Source: Nitrospirota bacterium | Lineage (GTDB): Bacteria; Nitrospirota; Thermodesulfovibrionia; Thermodesulfovibrionales; JdFR-88 | Assembly (NCBI GenBank): GCA_021789735.1 | Contig: JAJYJB010000012.1 | Coordinates: 17,715-40,449 of the forward strand | DNA: 22,735 nucleotides | Reading direction: 5' to 3' | Shown: one piece after another, positions 7,740-14,634 of the stretch | Numbering within the stretch: position 1 is the first letter of the stretch | How the letters are laid out: each line of letters opens with the position of its first letter | Translations under genes and position numbers: made by a program | The notes under the pieces: model-generated | Database searches by the model: none | What the model was told of the DNA's origin: nothing | What the model saw: the letters and a program-made list of their open reading frames with translations, nothing else

Positions 7740-9310
7740 AAGACGGAATGAAAAGGGAGCAGACGGACTTTCTTGTCATCGGCAGCGGCGTGGCCGGCCT
7801 GAGGGCGGCAATAGAGCTGTCCGGGTCGGGCAGGGTGACCGTCATAACCAAGGACGTACCCACGGAAAGCAGCACCGAATATGCCCAGGGCGGCATAGCG
7901 GTCGCGTTAAGCGATGAGGACGAGGTGGGCATCCATTATGAGGACACGCTCAGGGCGGGGGACGGCCTGTGCCGGGAAGAGGCGGTCCGTGCGCTGGTGG
8001 AAGAGGGGCCGGACCGCATCCTGGAGCTTATCTCCTGGGGGGCGGAGTTCGACAAGGAGGCGGGAAAGAGGCAAAAGCTTGCCTTTGGGCTTGAGGCCGC
8101 GCATTCCAGAAAGAGGATCCTGCATGCCGGAGGGGACTCCACGGGCAAGGAGCTTGAGCGCGTGCTGATTAACAAGGTGATGACCATCCCCTCTATCAGA
8201 CGGCTCCCTTTTACCCTGGCTTCGGATCTGCTGGTGCAGGACGGGGCCTGCTACGGGGCGGTTGTCGTTTCAGAAAGAAGACCGCTTGCCATTTTCGCGC
8301 GGGCCACAGTGCTTGCCACGGGCGGTCTTGGCCAGGTCTATTCCATAACCACCAACCCCCAGGTGGCCACAGGCGACGGTTATGCCGTGGCTTACAGGGC
8401 GGGTGCGGTCCTTGAGGACATGGAGTTCGTGCAGTTTCATCCGACCAGTCTTTACCTGCCCTCCGCCCCGCATTTCCTCCTGACCGAGGCGCTGAGGGGG
8501 GAGGGTGGAAAGCTCCTTAACATCAGGATGGAGCCCTTCATGGCCAGGTACCACCAGGAAATGGAGCTGGCCCCGAGGGACATAGTTTCGAGGGCCATAT
8601 TCACGGAGATGGGTTTGACCGGCGCCGAGCACGTATACCTGGATCTGAGGCACATGGGAGCGGATTTTGTGAAAAAGCGCTTCCCGCGTGTTTTTTCGAC
8701 CTGCCTCAGATACGGGCTGGACATTACCGCGCAACTGATACCGGTTTGCCCGGCCGCGCATTACATGATGGGCGGGGTGAAAACGGACATCATGGGCCGC
8801 ACGAACATAAAGGGGCTCCTGGCGGCAGGCGAGGCGGCCTGCACCGGCGTACACGGGGCCAACAGGCTTGCAAGCAACAGCCTCCTGGAGGGGCTTGTGT
8901 ACGGCAGGCGGGCGGGCCTGTCCGCGGCTGAGGCCCCTCTGCCTGTCCGGGAGGTCTCTGAAAAGGAGAAGACCTTCTTTTTCCCTGCGGAGCAGCCATA
9001 TTCCATCCCGGCCCATGACGAGATAAGGGGGGACTTAAGGAGACTTATATGGCAGAACGCGGGCATCATAAGGAACGAGGGTTCGCTTCTGGCGGCCAGG
9101 GAAAAGATCGAAAAATGGAGGTACATCACGGAAAAATCCTTTCACTCCAGGAGGGAAATGGAGCTTAAGAACATGATAGAGGTCGCGGCCCTGATCGTTC
9201 GCGCCGCGCTCCTCAGAAAAAATAGCGTGGGGGCGCATTTCCGGTCCGACTATCCGCGAAAGGAAGACGGCTGGCAGCAGCACATCTCCTTCATCAGGGG
9301 CCGGGAATAA
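7727..9310 (+). CDS. nadB: L-aspartate oxidase (quinolinate synthesis, NAD pathway)
   Basis: NadB oxidises L-aspartate to iminoaspartate with FAD; NadA then condenses this with DHAP to quinolinate. Anaerobes use fumarate or a quinone as electron acceptor. The 527-aa protein has the N-terminal FAD loop FLVIGSGVAGLRAAIE and then family motifs TEYAQGGIAVAL, HAGGDSTGKELERVL (the DSTGKE typical of aspartate oxidases), FVQFHPTSLY, TEALRGEGGKLLN, PRDIVSRAI, CPAAHYMMGG and GLLAAGEAACTGVHGANRL. A C-terminal helical region ends near FIRGRE. I chose ATG 7727 because GGGAGA lies 6 nt upstream; ATG 7748 is the alternative with a weaker site. The same open frame runs back to 7361, but that part is an out-of-frame reading of the ThDP gene. 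nadA and nadC are not in the window. The 31-nt gap after the stop shows no terminator. Confidence 0.95.
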   Translation: MSHVKDGMKREQTDFLVIGSGVAGLRAAIELSGSGRVTVITKDVPTESSTEYAQGGIAVALSDEDEVGIHYEDTLRAGDGLCREEAVRALVEEGPDRILELISWGAEFDKEAGKRQKLAFGLEAAHSRKRILHAGGDSTGKELERVLINKVMTIPSIRRLPFTLASDLLVQDGACYGAVVVSERRPLAIFARATVLATGGLGQVYSITTNPQVATGDGYAVAYRAGAVLEDMEFVQFHPTSLYLPSAPHFLLTEALRGEGGKLLNIRMEPFMARYHQEMELAPRDIVSRAIFTEMGLTGAEHVYLDLRHMGADFVKKRFPRVFSTCLRYGLDITAQLIPVCPAAHYMMGGVKTDIMGRTNIKGLLAAGEAACTGVHGANRLASNSLLEGLVYGRRAGLSAAEAPLPVREVSEKEKTFFFPAEQPYSIPAHDEIRGDLRRLIWQNAGIIRNEGSLLAAREKIEKWRYITEKSFHSRREMELKNMIEVAALIVRAALLRKNSVGAHFRSDYPRKEDGWQQHISFIRGRE

Positions 9311-9341
9311 AAAACAGCAGTAAAAAATAAAAATACCCCGA

Positions 9342-9683
9342 ATGAAATATATGTTCTATTTTTTGATCGGCGGGTTGGTCGTCAGCTCCGTCACATACCT
9401 GGCGGAACACGCCAGGGGGCTTTGGGCGGCCTTTATCGCAAACATGCCCACGATAACGGTTCTGACTTTTCTCACCATCTACCTGGAATCAGGGCCCAAG
9501 GCCGTCATCCCCTATGCCTCGGGGCTTGTTGTCATGATAGTGCCGTGGTTTGCGTATATCTTATCAGTGATATTCCTTACGCCAAGAATGGGCTTTGTCC
9601 CCTCGCTTATCCTCGGTATAGTGCTTTATTTCCTTATGGCGCTTGCGATATTCGTGATAAAGGGGTTTTTCTGGCCCGCCTGA
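9342..9683 (+). CDS. Small integral membrane protein, DUF3147/GlpM-like
   Basis: The 113-aa product is almost wholly hydrophobic, with four predicted membrane helices at roughly 4-24, 32-50, 57-78 and 86-109, short polar loops and a basic turn TPRMG between helices 3 and 4. The opening MKYMFYFLIGGLVVSSVTYL and the motif NMPTITVLTFLTIYLESG resemble the DUF3147/GlpM group of small membrane proteins, whose function is not established. This assignment is from memory of the family pattern. The gene starts 31 nt after nadB, so it may be the last gene of that operon. There is no good Shine-Dalgarno before ATG 9342; the upstream taaaaaataaaaat could serve as a -10 box. A T-rich tract (about 9684-9710) without a clear hairpin separates it from a convergent gene. 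Confidence 0.7.
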   Translation: MKYMFYFLIGGLVVSSVTYLAEHARGLWAAFIANMPTITVLTFLTIYLESGPKAVIPYASGLVVMIVPWFAYILSVIFLTPRMGFVPSLILGIVLYFLMALAIFVIKGFFWPA

Positions 9684-9716
9684 TTTTTTTTTCTTTTTCT
9701 TTTTCTCTCCCGTTCT

Positions 9717-10187
9717 TTACCTGGCTGCCGGGGCATTTGACTGCCCGCTGCCGGCGCCCCGTCCCCCGTTTCCCTTTCCGTTCGTTTTTGGAGAGATGAA
9801 AAGCCCCGTATAGGGCGGCATGTCCTGCCAGTAGGGGGGGCATAACTGAGGGCAGGGCGTCTGATTCTGATCCTCAAGCCCCTTGGTGGAATAGACGATG
9901 TTGCCCTTTTTACTCCTGTTCGCAAGGATGAAGGCCTGTATGGTTTCCGCGCTGAAGCCTGCCTTCTCAAGAGCGATGACCTCATCGGCATTTCCATAGC
10001 CGCTGTCCAGCATGAGGATGATCAGGTTTTCCGGTACACCGGCCTTTTTGAGCCTTATAAGGTCCCGCGAGGTCAGGGCGCAGGCCTGGCCGCAGGAAAA
10101 CAGGACAGAAAAGAGCAGCGCAAGGACGGGGACGCACAGGATAAAGACAGCGGAGACAACCGGGTTGCGCGCCTTTCTTGTTGCCAT
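9717..10187 (-). CDS. Exported hypothetical protein with duplicated two-helix motif
   Basis: I do not recognise this 156-aa protein as a named family. It begins with a basic stretch (MATRKARN) and a hydrophobic core, VVSAVFILCVPVLALLFSVL, ending in LFSC (Cys32). This is either a signal peptide cleaved near ACALT or an imperfect lipobox. The body contains a tandem duplication: DLIRLKKAGVPENLIILML (about 42-60) and EVIALEKAGFSAETIQAFI (about 69-87), each a helix, a KAG turn and a second helix. The C-terminal third is low complexity, rich in Pro, Gly, Asn and Ser (GKGNGGRGAGSGQSNAPAAR), with Cys in PCPQLCPPYW. ATG 10187 was chosen over the in-frame TTG at 10211 because a near-consensus promoter places its -10 box 5 nt before the ATG. 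The gene converges with the membrane-protein gene at 9342-9683. Confidence 0.7.
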   Translation of the reverse strand: MATRKARNPVVSAVFILCVPVLALLFSVLFSCGQACALTSRDLIRLKKAGVPENLIILMLDSGYGNADEVIALEKAGFSAETIQAFILANRSKKGNIVYSTKGLEDQNQTPCPQLCPPYWQDMPPYTGLFISPKTNGKGNGGRGAGSGQSNAPAAR

Positions 10188-10192
10188 AAAAA

Positions 10193-10221
10193 ATGATATC
10201 AGCGCGCGCAAACGCAGTCAA
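10193..10221 (-). promoter_or_regulatory. Strong predicted sigma70 promoter, leaderless, of the 156-aa exported protein
   Basis: On the minus strand TTGACT (10221-10216), a 17-nt spacer and TATCAT (10198-10193), preceded by TGA to make an extended -10, form a near-consensus promoter. Only TTTTT (5 nt) lies between the -10 box and ATG 10187. This is the clearest leaderless arrangement in the window. Confidence 0.65.
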
Positions 10222-10603
10222 GCAGATAAAAAAACAGAGGTTTTTCCGTGAATCCTTGGGCGTGCGCGGCCATGTAATTTTTTAAAACCCACACTGATTT
10301 CAGGCTGTAGCCAAGGCCCTGCGTGGCCCTCTTTTTTTGTATGGGATATTAAACGGGGTTTTTTGCACCCCTTTGGGTGGCTATGCCCTGAAGATAAAAA
10401 AATAACGGCAAGACAAAAAACATGGAAGTGGGGGTGGATGGTATGAGCGCAGTGGGCAACCGCGGGCGCGTCGCATGAAGCGGCGGCAAACGGCCAGGCC
10501 CGGCGCGGTATGTACGGTATGACCGGCATATAAAAGGAGACGGGCCCCAGCGGAGCGAATAAAATACCGTCCGCCACCACACAAAATCCCGAAGGGGCAA
10601 AAC
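10222..10603. other. Intergenic region of about 380 nt without a convincing gene
   Basis: Three overlapping minus-strand open frames (83-120 codons) cross this stretch. They have Cys/Pro/His-rich composition, no family resemblance and no ribosome site, so I do not call them. Local hairpins exist: GGCC-ctgcgt-GGCC followed by a T-run near 10313-10336 (plus strand), and a CACCC/GGGTG stem near 10364-10380. A structured or small RNA is possible but matches no class I recognise. Confidence 0.4.
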
Positions 10604-10642
10604 AAAAAAGGGGCTTTGACTAAAGCGATCAAAACCCCTTTT
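10604..10642 (-). terminator. Rho-independent terminator of the DUF5666-like gene
   Basis: On the minus strand AAAAGGGGTTTTGA (10642-10629) pairs with TCAAAGCCCCTTTT (10619-10606), with one G-U wobble and a 9-nt loop, and runs into T6 just after the stop codon at 10651. Confidence 0.8.
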
Positions 10643-10650
10643 AGGAATTA

Positions 10651-11076
10651 TTACTTCTTTTTGGTTTTGGCGGTCTTTTTGGCTTTTTTGGCTTTCTTCG
10701 CTACGTAAACGTATACGTGCTTTGCGACCTTCTTGCCATTGACCGTCGTATACCCTACATGCACTCTATTGCCAGCCTTGACATCGGCGAGGGTGATCTT
10801 CTTCCTGCCCTCCCGCATCCAGGCCTTGGCGGCGACGTCAACAGAGACTTCACCCTTCTTGGTTTTCACCGTAAGGGTGTTAGCAGTGGCGTCCACAGCG
10901 GTGACGGTGCCATAGATGAACGTCATCCGGGCCTTCTTCACTGCTTTCTTGTGCTTCATCTCTTTCTTGGTCTTGGGAGCCGTTGCGGTGGATGCGCCTG
11001 CATTTGCCGCCATGGCTGCGCCCGCCAGCGAGAGAGCAAAAGCAACTGCCAGTATAAGGGATAGAACTTTCTTCAT
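10651..11076 (-). CDS. Secreted DUF5666-like (OB-fold) protein with Lys/Ala-rich tail
   Basis: The 141-aa protein has a clean Sec signal peptide: MKKVLSLILAVAFALSLAGA then AMAA. After a Lys-rich linker comes a beta-rich segment, GTVTAVDATANTLTVKTKKG to KAGNRVHVGYTTVNGKKVAKH (about 56-122). It has the GxVxxVD...TLTVK pattern of DUF5666 or other small OB-like domains. The last 16 residues are almost only Lys, Ala and Thr (AKKAKKAKKTAKTKKK), giving a strongly basic exported protein. Binding to polyanions such as LPS, extracellular DNA or polysaccharide is a guess. ATG 11076 follows AAGGAGGT with a 10-nt gap; the in-frame GTG at 11088 overlaps that site and is unlikely. The gene lies downstream of the sigma54-type regulator gene on the same strand, with its own promoter candidate and a strong terminator. 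Confidence 0.8.
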   Translation of the reverse strand: MKKVLSLILAVAFALSLAGAAMAANAGASTATAPKTKKEMKHKKAVKKARMTFIYGTVTAVDATANTLTVKTKKGEVSVDVAAKAWMREGRKKITLADVKAGNRVHVGYTTVNGKKVAKHVYVYVAKKAKKAKKTAKTKKK

Positions 11077-11132
11077 GTGTTTTTTCACCTCCTTTCCTTA
11101 TTTGATTATCCGCATTTTCAGCCAAATGTTTA

Positions 11133-11149
11133 TACAAGAACCATGCCAG
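11133..11149 (-). promoter_or_regulatory. Candidate sigma54 (-24/-12) promoter of the DUF5666-like gene
   Basis: The minus strand reads CTGGCATGGTTCTTGTA, which fits the sigma54 consensus YTGGCACGRNNNTTGCW at 15 of 17 positions. The GG and G cores have the required 10-nt gap. The weak point is TTGT instead of TTGC at -12. It lies about 56 nt upstream of ATG 11076 and downstream of an inverted repeat. The overlapping TATAAA could instead be a sigma70 -10 box. Confidence 0.35.
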
Positions 11150-11188
11150 GAGAGGCTGAAGAGGGCTGCCGGACAAAACTTGAGATTT

Positions 11189-11229
11189 TTTTAAGATCTT
11201 TCTTCAGGGGCAGAGGGGGGATCTTAAAA
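11189..11229. repeat. Perfect 10-bp inverted repeat, possible activator binding site
   Basis: TTTTAAGATC (11189-11198) and its exact complement GATCTTAAAA (11220-11229) are separated by 21 nt. It is not a typical terminator for the regulator gene ending at 11253, because no T-run follows on the minus strand. Its centre lies about 70 nt upstream of the candidate -24/-12 element, a position suitable for a sigma54 enhancer site. Confidence 0.45.
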
Positions 11230-11252
11230 GAAATTCGGAAAGATGTCCTCTT

Positions 11253-12635
11253 TTAGGAAACGTCTTCCTTTTTTGGGGATAAATTCTCCAGTGAGAGTTT
11301 CTCCCACCTGTACCAAAAGGTCTTATAGCTCATGCCAAGGAGCTTTGCCGCCCTGGCGGCCACCCCTCCGGCCTTGGCCATGGCCTTCCTGAGGAGCTCT
11401 TTTTCAAGGTCATCGAAAACAATGCCTTCGTCGGGTATCTCTATGTCGAGGGCACCGTCCGCCCTGCGGCCCCTCAGTTCCCCCTTGATGTCGGAGAGCA
11501 TTATGGTGTCCGTGTCGCAGATGAGCACCGCCCTTTCGATGACCGCCTCAAGCTGTCTTATATTTCCCGGCCAGTGGTAGTCCTCGAAAGCCCTCAGGAC
11601 GGTGCCGCTTATTTTCTTTATCCTGCGCCCGAACTCCTTGTTGTATTTTTCGAGGAAATAGGCGGCAAGGGTGGGGATATCCTCCTTCCGTTCCCTGAGG
11701 GGGGGGAGCTCTATCGCGACGACCCGGAGCCTGTAGTAGAGGTCTTGCCTGAACCGCCCGCCTTCGATCTCCTTTTCAAGGTCCTTGTTTGTGGCGGCGA
11801 TTATCTTAACGTTCACCTTTATCGTGTCGCGCCCGCCCAGCCGCCTGAGCTCTTTTTCCTGCAGGACCCTGAGTATCTTGGACTGCGTGGCGGGGGGCAG
11901 GTCGCCTATCTCGTCCAGGAAGACCGTGCCGCCGTTTGAGGCCTCGAAAAGTCCCGCCCTCCTGGTGCTGGCCCCTGTGAACGCCCCCGGCTCGTATCCG
12001 AAGAGCTCGCTTTCAAGGAGCGCTTCCGGTATCGAGGCGCAGTTGATGGCGGTGAAAGGTTTTGTGCTCCTTGTGCCGCTGTAGTGGATGGCCCTGGCCA
12101 CAAGCTCTTTGCCCGTGCCGGACTCCCCCAGGATAAGGACGGTAACCGGGCTGTCGTTTACCTTTTTAACAAGGCCGACTACATCTCTTACCGCCTGTGT
12201 ATTTCCTACTATCCCCTCGATGCCGGACTTGTTGAACAGGGCGTTTTGCAGCTCCCGGTTCTTCTTCATCAGCTCCACCGTCTTCGCGGCCCGCTTCACT
12301 GTCAGCAGTACCATCTCTTTTTCGAGGGGCTTGGACAGGTAATCGAAGGCCCCTTTCTTCATGGCCTCCACGGCGGTCGGGACGCTCCCGAAGGCGGTCA
12401 TTATTATTATGGCGGCCTCGTCATTGAAGGTTTTTATCTGCTCCATCAGGTCTATGCCGCTTACCTGTTTCATCTTAAGGTCCGTAAGCACGACGTCGGG
12501 GCTGACGGCCCTGGCTATCTCCACAGCCTCTTCTCCGGAAGCCCCCGTATAGGTCTCGTACCCGGCGTCCTGGAGGATGTTTTTAAGGATGTCCCGCTGA
12601 AGGGGCTCGTCGTCTACAACAAGTATGATGGCCAT
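11253..12635 (-). CDS. NtrC-family sigma54-dependent response regulator
   Basis: The 460-aa protein has the three NtrC domains. The receiver (1-120) has the acidic pocket DDE (8-10), the phospho-acceptor Asp52 in VVLTDLKM and Lys102 in the KPLE turn. The AAA+ sigma54-interaction domain (about 140-370) has Walker A GESGTGKE (170-177), the sigma54-contacting GAFTGA loop (217-222) and Walker B TVFLDEIGD. The C-terminal Fis-type helix-turn-helix is GGVAARAAKLLGMSYKTFWY. Phosphorylation by a partner kinase would trigger oligomerisation and ATP-driven opening of sigma54 promoters. The partner is very likely the histidine kinase immediately upstream (26-nt gap, same strand). No good Shine-Dalgarno precedes ATG 12635, so translation may depend on coupling to the kinase gene. 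The regulated genes are unknown; a candidate sigma54 promoter lies just downstream of this gene. Confidence 0.95.
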   Translation of the reverse strand: MAIILVVDDEPLQRDILKNILQDAGYETYTGASGEEAVEIARAVSPDVVLTDLKMKQVSGIDLMEQIKTFNDEAAIIIMTAFGSVPTAVEAMKKGAFDYLSKPLEKEMVLLTVKRAAKTVELMKKNRELQNALFNKSGIEGIVGNTQAVRDVVGLVKKVNDSPVTVLILGESGTGKELVARAIHYSGTRSTKPFTAINCASIPEALLESELFGYEPGAFTGASTRRAGLFEASNGGTVFLDEIGDLPPATQSKILRVLQEKELRRLGGRDTIKVNVKIIAATNKDLEKEIEGGRFRQDLYYRLRVVAIELPPLRERKEDIPTLAAYFLEKYNKEFGRRIKKISGTVLRAFEDYHWPGNIRQLEAVIERAVLICDTDTIMLSDIKGELRGRRADGALDIEIPDEGIVFDDLEKELLRKAMAKAGGVAARAAKLLGMSYKTFWYRWEKLSLENLSPKKEDVS

Positions 12636-12661
12636 GGGACTTGAAAAAATAAAAATCCTTT

Positions 12662-14119
12662 CTATGCGTTTCCGGCTTCGCCGTTTTTTTCCTTTTCCAT
12701 GGGGACCGGGAGCTTAAGTATCATGCTTGAGCCCTTGCCCGGTGTGCTTTCAAAGAATATCTCCCCTCCGTGCTCCTCGACTATCCGCTTGGTGGTGGCA
12801 AGCCCAAGCCCCAGGCCGGCGCTTTTTGTCGTGAAGAAGGGCTCGAATATCTTCTCCATGTGCTCGGGCGGCACTCCGTGGCCGGTGTCGCTTATGCACA
12901 GGACGACCTTCTGCCCCTCTTTCCTGCTGGTGAGGGTGAGGCTGCCGCCGCCGGGCATCGCATGGAAGGCGTTAATGACTATGTTATAGATGCAGGTCTT
13001 CATGAAATCGGGGTCTATCAGGATGTCCGGCAGGTATTCGTATTTCCTTATCACCTTTATTTTGTCCGATTCCGCCTTCGCCTTTATTATGGCAAAGACC
13101 TCATCGAACAGGCTGCTTACGTTCACGCGCTTCATGTTAAGCCTGAGCGGCTTGCCGTAATCGAGGAAATCCCGGACAAGCGTGTCCAGCCTGAATATCT
13201 CCTGCTTTATGCTCGAGATAAGTCCGTCGAACTTTTCGGCGGCGGCCTGCTGCCCGGGCTCGAAATTGTCTTTTATGTAGTCTATGCTCAGGCTTATGAA
13301 ATTAAGGGGGTTTCTTATCTCGTGCGCCATGCTCCTTGAGAGCTGGCCCACGGCGGAAAGGTGTTCGGCCTCGCGCAGCTTCTCCTCAAGGCGGCGGTTT
13401 TCCCTGAGCCTCTGCACCATCAGGTTGAAACTCCTCGTAAGCACCCCGACCTCGTCCTTTCTGTCGGAGGGCTCTATCTCAACGAAATCGCCTGCCGCCA
13501 CCTTGCCGGCCGCGGCTGAGATGTCATTGATCGGCTTTGTGTAGCGCGAGGAAAGGAATACCGCAGTCACCGTGCCTATCAGGAACACGGCCAGGGCGGC
13601 CACGCCTTTTTTGACCAGGTTGTTCCTTAGCAGGACGGAGAAGTCCTCTTCGTTTATCGTAAGGTGCACATAACCGTAATGGACCTTCCCCGCCACGACC
13701 GGCAGGATGACATTGTAAGTCTTGCCTTCATTTGACACCGGCTGGCCAAGCTCGGCCTTTATGACGAGCTGCTTTCTTTTCTGGCTGAGGGGGGCGCCTA
13801 CCTTTTTGGGGTTCGTGCTCGCGATTATCTGGTCATTGTTGCTGATGATGGATATCTCGTTGATCCCTTTTGTCTTCATGTGCCTCAGATATCTTTCGAG
13901 TTTCGTCTGCGGCGTCTGGTCCGTGGTCGTGACCTCCTCGACCCCGACCTGTATGGCCTGGGAAAGGTCGGCGGTGCGGCGCGTGACCTCCCTGATCAGG
14001 TTTTTTTCGTCCTGTACGTACAGGAAAGCCAGGATCGAAAGGAGCATGAAACTTAAAAAAAGCATCATGAGGATGAGTTTCTTGTTAAGAGAGATGTTGA
14101 GGAAATAATTCTTGAGCAT
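12662..14119 (-). CDS. Membrane sensor histidine kinase (HAMP, HisKA, HATPase)
   Basis: From ATG 14119 the 485-aa protein has a first membrane helix at about 14-36 (LILMMLFLSFMLLSILAFLY), an extracytoplasmic sensing region of about 130 residues, a second helix at about 171-190 (VAALAVFLIGTVTAVFL) and a HAMP linker. The HisKA dimerisation helix has the phospho-accepting His266 in SMAHEIRNPLN. The HATPase domain has the N box NIVINAFHAMPGGG, G1 DTGHGVPP, an F box in FEPFFTTK and G2 GLGLGLA. The HisKA/ATPase type and gene order pair it with the NtrC-type regulator downstream. The open frame extends to 14293, but the extra 58 residues lack a start signal and overlap the divergent PilZ gene. An extended -10 box ends 7 nt before ATG 14119, supporting this start. 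The signal sensed is unknown. Confidence 0.93.
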   Translation of the reverse strand: MLKNYFLNISLNKKLILMMLFLSFMLLSILAFLYVQDEKNLIREVTRRTADLSQAIQVGVEEVTTTDQTPQTKLERYLRHMKTKGINEISIISNNDQIIASTNPKKVGAPLSQKRKQLVIKAELGQPVSNEGKTYNVILPVVAGKVHYGYVHLTINEEDFSVLLRNNLVKKGVAALAVFLIGTVTAVFLSSRYTKPINDISAAAGKVAAGDFVEIEPSDRKDEVGVLTRSFNLMVQRLRENRRLEEKLREAEHLSAVGQLSRSMAHEIRNPLNFISLSIDYIKDNFEPGQQAAAEKFDGLISSIKQEIFRLDTLVRDFLDYGKPLRLNMKRVNVSSLFDEVFAIIKAKAESDKIKVIRKYEYLPDILIDPDFMKTCIYNIVINAFHAMPGGGSLTLTSRKEGQKVVLCISDTGHGVPPEHMEKIFEPFFTTKSAGLGLGLATTKRIVEEHGGEIFFESTPGKGSSMILKLPVPMEKEKNGEAGNA

Positions 14120-14126
14120 CAGGAAG

Positions 14127-14135
14127 ATAATAACA
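14127..14135 (-). promoter_or_regulatory. Predicted extended -10 box of the kinase-regulator operon, apparently leaderless
   Basis: The minus strand reads TGTTATTAT (14135-14127), a TGN-TATTAT extended -10, followed by CTTCCTG (7 nt) and ATG 14119. There is no Shine-Dalgarno and no clear -35 hexamer. Confidence 0.48.
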
Positions 14136-14242
14136 TAAAAAGTCAGGTTGACTTTTACCCGGCCCTGTACTAGCCTTTGATTAAGCTCACCACTGACAAG
14201 AAAATTCAAAACTCTTTTTTTTGCAAAGGTTCCAGTCCGGCG

Positions 14243-14248
14243 AGGAGG
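14243..14248 (+). promoter_or_regulatory. Shine-Dalgarno deciding a TTG start for the PilZ gene
   Basis: AGGAGG lies 6 nt before TTG 14255. It rules out the longer in-frame TTG at 14177, which would add a poorly conserved leader overlapping the divergent promoter region. Confidence 0.7.
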
Positions 14249-14254
14249 TGTCCC

Positions 14255-14569
14255 TTGGCAACGGGTGGAGTTGCGCACGAAAAAAGAAGGCATAAGCGTG
14301 ACTTGGTTACCGTGCCCGTCAGTTACAGTCCCGCCCCCGCCCCGGTATCCGGCCGGCCGTCAGGCGCCGGAGCACAGGCGGCAAACGGCATAACCCTGAA
14401 CATCAGCGACAGCGGCATATGTTTTTACACCCAGGGCCGGCTTGAGCAGGGCACGGCATTACAGATTTCAAGCAGGGCCTTCTGGGAAGAGCCCCGGACA
14501 GGCACGGTGATGTGGTGCAGGAAGATAACCGAGGAGCTGTACAGGGTGGGGCTGACATTCCACGATTAG
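14255..14569 (+). CDS. Single-domain PilZ protein (c-di-GMP receptor), TTG start
   Basis: The 104-aa protein is a stand-alone PilZ domain. The N-terminal arm EKRRHKRD contains the c-di-GMP-binding RxxxR (Arg11, Arg15) and the barrel contains the second motif (D/N)xSxxG as NISDSGI. The end, GTVMWCRKITEELYRVGLTF, is the usual last strand pair (VxW...YxxGxxF). Both ligand motifs are intact, so it should bind c-di-GMP and relay it to an unknown partner, possibly in motility or exopolysaccharide control. An Ala/Pro/Gly-rich insert (PAPAPVSGRPSGAGAQ) separates the arm from the NxSxxG strand. The TTG start is set by AGGAGG 6 nt upstream. The gene diverges from the histidine kinase and ends in two consecutive terminators. 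An HD-GYP protein that could degrade the ligand is encoded about 3 kb away. Confidence 0.88.
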   Translation: MATGGVAHEKRRHKRDLVTVPVSYSPAPAPVSGRPSGAGAQAANGITLNISDSGICFYTQGRLEQGTALQISSRAFWEEPRTGTVMWCRKITEELYRVGLTFHD

Positions 14570-14594
14570 GCAACGCTCGGATCCCTCGCAAATG

Positions 14595-14624
14595 GGCGGG
14601 AGCTTCCGTCTCCCGCCATTTTTT
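14595..14624 (+). terminator. Rho-independent terminator of the PilZ gene
   Basis: GGCGGGAG (14595-14602) pairs with CTCCCGCC (14610-14617) around a 7-nt loop and is followed by ATTTTTT. Its 5' stem begins 26 nt after the PilZ stop. Confidence 0.88.
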
Positions 14625-14634
14625 GAAAGCTGTC

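Noticed and set aside
8270..9016. 248-codon minus-strand open frame
   Set aside because: It lies inside nadB and the opposite strand fully explains the conservation.
10330..10420. Possible c-di-GMP (GEMM) or other riboswitch, suggested by stems and a GGGCATAGCCACC segment on the minus strand
   Set aside because: The conserved GEMM core (GCANAGGGCAAACC and ACGCAAAGCC) is not present and no suitable downstream gene starts there; I match it to no known class.
10218..10632. Minus-strand open frames of 83-120 codons between two exported-protein genes
   Set aside because: They have no start signals, Cys/Pro/His-rich composition, mutual overlap in different frames, and they cross the terminator of the neighbouring gene.
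14148..14176. TTGACT-17-TAGCCT as a PilZ promoter
   Set aside because: The -10 match is poor, and other weak candidates (for example TTGATT at 14177 with GAAAAT) are equally likely, so I did not call one.
14120..14293. 58-residue N-terminal extension of the histidine kinase
   Set aside because: It overlaps the divergent PilZ ribosome site, lacks a start signal, and the extended -10 box sits immediately before ATG 14119.
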